From Sediminicoccus sp. KRV36 (GTDB lineage Bacteria; Pseudomonadota; Alphaproteobacteria; Acetobacterales; Acetobacteraceae): a stretch of DNA of 64,000 nt. The DNA is taken from assembly GCF_023243115.1 (NCBI RefSeq), contig NZ_CP085081.1, positions 2,232,001 to 2,296,000 on the forward strand, in the 5' to 3' direction. Positions 60,814 to 64,000 of the stretch are shown one piece after another. The notes under the pieces are model-generated. The model was not told the origin of the DNA. It was given only the letters and a program-made list of their open reading frames with translations, and searched no databases. Made by a program: the position numbers and the translations under genes. Within the stretch, counting starts at the first letter, position 1. The number at the start of each line of letters is the position of its first letter.

Positions 60814-61734
60814 ATGAATACTCACGCTCTTTTTCATGGAAAATCGATCGGATATTCCATGGCTTCATGTTTATTCAGTATATGTATTTCGAGCATTCCA
60901 GAGGCCGCGGCGCAGGGCAGCGGGGCTGAATTCGCAGTCCCGACGCATGGCCTCTATATCGGTGCCGGCGGCAGTCTCAACGTCACGAATTTCGGGACGC
61001 AGAATGTCTATGCGCTGGGCTTGTCGGATGTTTATCAGAACGGCGTCCGGGTCTCGAGCGGATCGGCCGCGGGGCCGGCGCGGGTGCCGATGGGGAGTGA
61101 GGTCGGCTTCGCGCCTTCGGCCCAGATCGGCTACTATCAGAACTTCGCGGAAAGCCGTTGGCTTTGGGGTGTGAAGGCCGGCTACAGCTATCTCGGTACC
61201 ACCGCCACCACGCCCAATGCGCTGCTGCCGCAAGCCGGCGCCTATACCTATACCCAAAGCGGGCTGACGGTCCCCTTCCTGGGCAATGGCGTGGTGCGCT
61301 CCTATCAGACGCGGTCCGAGCATCAGGTGGCGCTGACGCCATTCCTGGGCCGTTCCTATGAGCGGGGCTTTCTCTATCTGGGTGCCGGGCCGACGCTGAC
61401 GCGGCTCAACACCCAGTTGAATGGCCTGATCGGCTTTGCCGACATCAACGGGAACCGCAGCGATATCTCGGGCGCACCGCAGAATTTCTCCAGTTCCGGC
61501 TGGGTCTGGGGGGCCATGCTGGTGGTGGGCGCCACGTATTTCGTGACCCCCTCCTGGTTTCTGGACTTCACCTACACCGCCTCGGCCACGCAACGTCAGG
61601 CGGGGAATTACTACAGCACCTTCAGCAACCCCAACGGTCCTGCGGGCGCGATCACCACGGGCGCGCTGATCGGCAATTCCTCCGGCGGGCTGGTCACGCA
61701 GGGGGCCACGCTGACGCTGAACCGGCGCTTCTGA
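60814..61734 (+). CDS. Outer-membrane beta-barrel protein
   Basis: 306 residues: signal peptide (GYSMASCLFSICISSIPEAAAQ, cut near 36) and a mature barrel of alternating strands (GLYIGAGGSLNVTNF, FAPSAQIGYYQNFAESRWLWGVKAGYSYLG, HQVALTPFLGRSYERGFLYLGAGPTLT, VGATYFVTPSWFLDFTYTASA) ending in GATLTLNRRF with terminal Phe, the BAM signal. GAGGGA lies 6 bp before ATG 60814. The first 90 bp are far more AT-rich than anything nearby, suggesting transfer or a different codon history. Confidence 0.8.
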   Translation: MNTHALFHGKSIGYSMASCLFSICISSIPEAAAQGSGAEFAVPTHGLYIGAGGSLNVTNFGTQNVYALGLSDVYQNGVRVSSGSAAGPARVPMGSEVGFAPSAQIGYYQNFAESRWLWGVKAGYSYLGTTATTPNALLPQAGAYTYTQSGLTVPFLGNGVVRSYQTRSEHQVALTPFLGRSYERGFLYLGAGPTLTRLNTQLNGLIGFADINGNRSDISGAPQNFSSSGWVWGAMLVVGATYFVTPSWFLDFTYTASATQRQAGNYYSTFSNPNGPAGAITTGALIGNSSGGLVTQGATLTLNRRF

Positions 61735-61831
61735 AGCGTCATCCGTTCAAGCGATTTCGTTGGGGCGGATCAGGTTGCTTGGATAGCAGGGGGCTGGAGA
61801 TTGTACCGTGCGCCCTTGCGAGCGGAACCAG
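61735..61831 (+). repeat. 97-bp dispersed repeat, copy B
   Basis: This is the inverted partner of copy A at 59331-59427, aligning without gaps. It starts at the first base after the barrel-protein stop. Together the copies flank dinB and the barrel gene as a roughly 2.4-kb inverted pair. Confidence 0.75.
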
Positions 61832-61885
61832 CGCCAGCCACCACGGCAGCGCCCGCAAGATGCGCCGCCATAGCAATGCGCGATG

Positions 61886-61919
61886 CCATGCACGGCGGGT
61901 TTTCGCGCGCCGTGCATGG
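61886..61919. terminator. Long perfect hairpin between convergent genes
   Basis: Arms CCATGCACGGCG (61886-61897) and CGCCGTGCATGG (61908-61919) give 12 perfect pairs around a 10-nt loop (GGTTTTCGCG). It lies between the barrel gene (+) and the TctC gene (-), so it may end both transcripts, although no T-run follows. I see no gene in the rest of 61832-62017. Confidence 0.5.
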
Positions 61920-62017
61920 GCGCATGACCCGCCTTGGGATCATGCCGACCGTGCATTTTCAACCGCTACGGCTGTGTACGGCCAGAACTTTGGGTGCCAG
62001 CGCCGCAAGCCCCCGCC

Positions 62018-62983
62018 TCACTCCCGCCAGGGCCGCCGCTGCCACAGGGCGCGCAGCTGGCCCTCCGTGCGCTGGGCCATGGCGCGGTATTCGCCGCCTG
62101 AGAGGGGATTGAGCGGCATGAATTGCCGCTGCGCCTCGCGCAGGAAATCGCCATCGCGCATCGCCACCGCGAAGGCCTGGGTCAGGCGCTCCGTGATCGG
62201 GGCCGGCAGGCCGGGCGGGCCGACGATGCCGCGCGCTGCGCCATGCAGGATATCCAGCCCCAGCTCGCGAAAGGTCGGCACATCGGCGGCCTCGCTCCAG
62301 CGCGTGGCACTGGCCTGCGCCAGGATGCGCAGGCGCCCCTCCCGCTTGAGCTGCAACGCATCGCCCACATTGATCGCCGCCACATCCACATGGCCGCCCA
62401 GCAGTTGCGGGATCAGCGGTGCGGCCCCCGCGAAGGGCACATGGATCAGCGGCGGGATATTCGCCACCTGCTCGAAGGCCAGCATAAAGAGGTGATCATC
62501 CGAGCCGACGCCGGTGGTGGCATAGGTCATCTGCCGGGGCCGGGCGCGGGCGGCGGCGATCAGATCGGCCAGGGTGGTGATGGGGCTGTCGGCGCGCAGA
62601 TAGAAGCAGTTCGCATCCTCGACGATATTGGCGAGGAAGGTGAAATCCATCGCGCGGAAGCGCGTGGGCCGCTCCATCGGGATGGCGTTGTGGGCGGGCA
62701 GGGTGGTGGCGCCCAGGGTGTAGCCATCCGGGGCGGCGTTGAAGGTGGCTTCCAGCCCGATCTGCCCCGCGGCCCCGCTGCGATTGGTGACGATATGGCG
62801 CAGCCCCGGGATCTGCGCGGCCACGATGGGCATGATCAGCCGCGTCATCACATCCACCCCACCGCCGGCGGGGAAGGGGACGATGACCTCGACGGGGCGT
62901 TCGGCGGGCCAGGCCGCCTGGGCCAGGCTGGGACGGGCCAGCATTGCTGCGCCCCCCGCGAGCCATGCGCGACGTTGGATCAT
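62018..62983 (-). CDS. TctC/Bug family tripartite tricarboxylate receptor
   Basis: 321 residues: signal peptide MIQRRAWLAGGAAMLARPSLAQA, then ERPVEVIVPFPAGGGVDVMTRL, IVTNRSGAAGQIGLEATFNAAPDGYTLGA, IHVPFAGAAPLIPQLLGGHVDVAAI and ADVPTFRELGLDILHGAARGI. It ends LRALWQRRPWRE, like the next gene upstream, with which it forms a tandem duplicate pair. Its ribosome-binding site is buried in a perfect 8-bp hairpin directly upstream. Confidence 0.92.
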   Translation of the reverse strand: MIQRRAWLAGGAAMLARPSLAQAAWPAERPVEVIVPFPAGGGVDVMTRLIMPIVAAQIPGLRHIVTNRSGAAGQIGLEATFNAAPDGYTLGATTLPAHNAIPMERPTRFRAMDFTFLANIVEDANCFYLRADSPITTLADLIAAARARPRQMTYATTGVGSDDHLFMLAFEQVANIPPLIHVPFAGAAPLIPQLLGGHVDVAAINVGDALQLKREGRLRILAQASATRWSEAADVPTFRELGLDILHGAARGIVGPPGLPAPITERLTQAFAVAMRDGDFLREAQRQFMPLNPLSGGEYRAMAQRTEGQLRALWQRRPWRE

Positions 62984-62988
62984 GATGT

Positions 62989-63009
62989 CCTCCCTGTTTT
63001 GCAGGGAGG
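62989..63009 (-). promoter_or_regulatory. Hairpin sequestering the Shine-Dalgarno of the TctC gene
   Basis: On the minus strand CCTCCCTG - CAAAA - CAGGGAGG forms a perfect 8-bp stem. The 3' arm contains AGGGAGG, followed by ACATC and the ATG at 62983, so the only Shine-Dalgarno is fully paired. Translation should depend on opening this stem by ribosome coupling, protein, sRNA or temperature. Confidence 0.65.
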
Positions 63010-63143
63010 GTGCGACGGCGGGGAGCACGGAAGCAAGCGCCGTCTTTACCGGCCAAGCGTGCTGCGAAAGAACCCCCGGGGCGAAGCCATTCCCTGGCGA
63101 GCGTCAGCCCGCCAACACCCAAAGAGCGGGCGCTGCGGCAGAC

Positions 63144-64000
63144 CTATTCCCGCCAGGGCCGCCGCTCCCACAGCCCCCGCAGCCCCGCGTAATCCGCCGC
63201 CATCATCTGCCGATAGGCGCGGCCGACCAGCGGGCGCATCGGGAAGCCCTGGGTCGCCGCGTCGCGCAGGAAATCGGCATCGGCCAGCATGGCCGTGAAG
63301 GCCAGCTCATATTGCAGGGTGATTTCCGGATGCAGGCCGGGTGGGCCCGCGATCCCGCGTGAGGAGCCGCCCAGCACGTCCAGCCCCGCCTCGCGAAAGG
63401 TCGGCACGGAGCCGAGCGGCGCCCAGCGTTCGGGCCCACCCTGCGCCAGGCCCCGGATGCGCCCATCGCGCAGCAGGTTCAGCGCCTCGCTGCCATTGAA
63501 GGCGCCGATGGGCAGCGTGCCGACCAGGAGATCACGCTGGATCGGCGCGGTGCCCGCATAGGGCACATGCAGCAGATTCACGCCGGCCGCGGCCTCGAAG
63601 GCCAGCAGCAGCATATGGTCATCCGAGCCGATGCCCGCCGTCCCCACGCCGATCTCGCCCGGGCGGCCGCGCGCGGCCTGGCGCAGATCCTCCAGCGTGC
63701 GCCAGGGGCTTCGGGCGGTGACCCAGAAGGCGCCGGGATCATCCACCACATTGGCCAGCAGGGTGAATTCATCCGGCCGGTAGCGCGGGCGCCGCTCGAT
63801 CGCGATGGCGTGCATGGCGGTGTTGGTGGCGGCACCGATGGTGAAGCCATCCGGGGCCGCGTTGAACAGCACCTCGAAGCCGATCTGCCCGCCGGCACCG
63901 GGGCGGTTGATGACGGCGGTGCGCGCGCCGGGCAGATGGCGCGGCAGGTGGTGCGCGACGAGGCGCCCCATCTGGTCCACGCCGCCGCCGGGCGGGAAGG
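63144..64000 (-). CDS. TctC/Bug family receptor, N-terminus beyond window
   Basis: At least 285 C-terminal residues are present; the signal peptide and first strand lie past the right edge. FPPGGGVDQMGRL, AVINRPGAGGQIGFEVLFNAAPDGFTIGAATNTA, LLHVPYAGTAPIQRDLLVGTLPIGAF and GSVPTFREAGLDVLGGSSRGIAGPPG parallel the adjacent gene block by block, and both end RRPWRE. The two are tandem paralogues separated by 160 bp. Confidence 0.88.
   Translation of the reverse strand, partial: FPPGGGVDQMGRLVAHHLPRHLPGARTAVINRPGAGGQIGFEVLFNAAPDGFTIGAATNTAMHAIAIERRPRYRPDEFTLLANVVDDPGAFWVTARSPWRTLEDLRQAARGRPGEIGVGTAGIGSDDHMLLLAFEAAAGVNLLHVPYAGTAPIQRDLLVGTLPIGAFNGSEALNLLRDGRIRGLAQGGPERWAPLGSVPTFREAGLDVLGGSSRGIAGPPGLHPEITLQYELAFTAMLADADFLRDAATQGFPMRPLVGRAYRQMMAADYAGLRGLWERRPWRE

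Noticed and set aside
61747..61962. His/Gly-rich 71-codon minus-strand frame
   Set aside because: It lies across dispersed repeat B and the hairpin at 61886, has no ribosome-binding site and no recognisable domain.

Overview
The window is GC-rich (well over 65% by eye), gene-dense DNA from an alphaproteobacterium. Conserved blocks point the same way: trpD-trpC-moaC-moeA, xseB-ispA-dxs-tlyA, rplY-pth-ychF and the yajC/DUF815 pair. Five TctC-type solute receptors, a lone hopanoid-type phosphorylase and many acyl-CoA/CoA-transferase genes suggest an Acetobacteraceae relative of the Roseomonas/Roseococcus kind. That placement is inference; there is no 16S here. I see about 71 protein genes and one tRNA-Pro(CGG). 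There is no complete insertion sequence, phage or CRISPR array, and no recognisable classical transcription factor.

Layout. 1-5.3 kb: partial TPR protein, nucleotide-sugar epimerase, then tryptophan and molybdenum-cofactor genes in one overlapping operon. 5.4-9.6 kb: small TPR and membrane proteins, thiE, a PhzF-like isomerase and an FkbM methyltransferase. 9.6-13.2 kb: a cytochrome c', the tRNA and an orphan histidine kinase with a PhnD-like binding protein, bracketed by two tandem hairpin-repeat arrays. 13.2-24.8 kb: metabolic singletons, including a stand-alone IS5-type transposase N-domain coupled to an aldehyde dehydrogenase. 24.8-29.5 kb: housekeeping (yajC, ychF, pth, rplY). 29.8-35.2 kb: HMG-CoA-lyase/CoA-transferase operon and amidase/phosphorylase/TctC operon. 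35.7-45.6 kb: one very compact operon. 45.7-49.8 kb: leuCDB with a leaderless NMT1-like gene. 50-57.4 kb: asparaginase, isoprenoid precursor genes, deacetylase, TusA and a sugar kinase. 57.4-64 kb: PhoX phosphatase, DNA polymerase IV, an outer-membrane barrel and two tandem TctC genes.

The most interesting locus is the minus-strand operon 45641 to 35694. It reads TctC, SDR, ACAD10/11-type acyl-CoA dehydrogenase, APH-fold kinase, DUF6285, Cache-GAF-cyclase-like sensor, MlaE, an ABC protein that has lost every catalytic motif, MlaD and a TPR lipoprotein. From the dehydrogenase onward every junction overlaps. The first enzymes match the LvaABCD logic of 4-hydroxyacyl-CoA breakdown (phosphorylate, then eliminate). 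The rest is an Mla-like lipid transporter with a pseudo-ATPase and a sensor whose cyclase domain looks dead. Their fusion into one translationally coupled unit looks undescribed.

The second notable signal is a family of hairpin elements at four gene 3' ends (9571, 13195, 20705 and 50158). They share a GCTTYGC core and, in three of the four, a GTGAATC-like flank. The stems differ between loci but stay paired, and all have the same orientation relative to the upstream gene. A further 97-bp repeat flanks the dinB/barrel segment in inverted orientation.
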